Shown here one piece after another: positions 5,667 through 5,796 of a DNA stretch of 5,796 nucleotides; positions within the stretch are counted from its first letter, which is position 1; the number at the start of each line of letters is the position of its first letter. Below the pieces are notes generated by a model, which saw only the letters and a list, made by a program, of their open reading frames with translations, was not told the DNA's origin and ran no database searches. The position numbers and the translations under genes are program-made. The stretch is from an uncultured Collinsella sp. GTDB lineage: Bacteria; Actinomycetota; Coriobacteriia; Coriobacteriales; Coriobacteriaceae. Where the stretch lies: the NCBI GenBank assembly GCA_902494195.1, contig CABUSH010000048.1, positions 1-5,796 on the forward strand. The letters are read 5' to 3'.

Positions 5667-5753
5667 GCGGGCGTGGCGGAATTGGCAGACGCGTACGGTT
5701 CAGGTCCGTATGGGGGCAACCCCATGAAGGTTCAAGTCCTTTCGCCCGCACCA
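5667..5753 (+). tRNA. tRNA-Leu (anticodon CAG)
   Basis: An 87-base class II tRNA. The acceptor stem GCGGGCG (5667-5673) pairs perfectly with CGCCCGC (5743-5749), followed by discriminator A (5750) and an encoded CCA (5751-5753). The anticodon stem TACGG/CCGTA (5694-5698/5706-5710) encloses loop TTCAGGT, with anticodon CAG at 5701-5703, reading the Leu codon CUG. The long variable arm TGGGG-GCAA-CCCCA (5711-5724), typical of leucine tRNAs, has a GNRA tetraloop. The T arm (5726-5742) has loop TTCAAGT. The A discriminator is the identity base expected for leucyl-tRNA synthetase. CTG is the dominant Leu codon in these genes, so this isoacceptor should be in heavy use. All stems are intact. Confidence 0.97.
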
Positions 5754-5760
5754 TTGATTG

Positions 5761-5789
5761 AAAGAGCTCCCAGCAATGGGGGCTTTTTT
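5761..5789 (+). terminator. Intrinsic terminator of the tRNA-Leu transcript
   Basis: AGCTCCCA (5765-5772) pairs with TGGGGGCT (5777-5784) around a GCAA tetraloop, with one T-G wobble, and is followed by a six-T run (5784-5789). Upstream AAAG (5761-5764) can extend the pairing into the T-run. It starts seven bases after the encoded CCA, so the tRNA has a very short 3' trailer and is probably a single-gene transcript, with possible read-in from rsmA-tatD. Confidence 0.92.
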
Positions 5790-5796
5790 GTTATGG

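Noticed and set aside
5734..5796. The tRNA-Leu 3' end as a possible phage or island attachment site
   Set aside because: tRNA ends are common integration sites, but no integrase gene, direct repeat of the tRNA 3' end or change in base composition is visible, and the window ends just after the terminator.

Overview
This window holds five protein genes, all on the + strand, and one tRNA gene. The DNA is GC-rich by eye, with G/C-biased third codon positions, strong purine-rich ribosome binding sites and a tRNA with an encoded CCA. The gene content and style fit a high-GC Gram-positive; a gut Coriobacteriia member of the Collinsella type is my best guess. That placement is an inference from overall appearance, since no marker here is diagnostic at genus level.

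Layout. Positions 1-130 are a regulatory leader. It contains an interrupted inverted repeat resembling a TetR-family operator, a plausible divergent promoter and Shine-Dalgarno sequence facing left off the edge, a -10 box facing right, and a small leader hairpin. Next comes a GH5-type (exo-beta-1,3-glucanase-like) TIM-barrel protein (131-1192). It has no signal peptide, and the catalytic acid/base position reads Thr instead of Glu. Six bases later starts rsmI (1199-2077), followed by metG (2147-3748) with its own strong ribosome binding site and possibly its own promoter. A good hairpin terminator lies between metG and rsmA. Then rsmA (3856-4716) overlaps tatD (4706-5623) by 11 bases. A tRNA-Leu(CAG) follows, with its own promoter and a strong intrinsic terminator that closes the window.

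How they fit together. rsmI, metG, rsmA and tatD form a translation and housekeeping neighbourhood: RsmI and RsmA methylate 16S rRNA, MetRS charges initiator and elongator tRNA-Met, and TatD is a metal-dependent nuclease of the amidohydrolase fold. Relatives of these genes cluster in many Gram-positive bacteria, often as metG-tatD-rnmV-rsmA. Here rsmA precedes tatD and no RNase M5 gene (rnmV) is present between metG and the tRNA. The outlier is the first gene, a carbohydrate-active-fold protein that appears to have lost much of its catalytic apparatus, sits behind a regulated-looking leader and is placed to be co-transcribed with rsmI.

No mobile element, CRISPR array, rRNA gene or gene-free stretch longer than about 130 bases is visible. 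The most unusual items are the degenerate GH5 active site, the operator split by a 3-base tandem duplication, and the three-Cys-plus-Asp form of the MetRS zinc knuckle.
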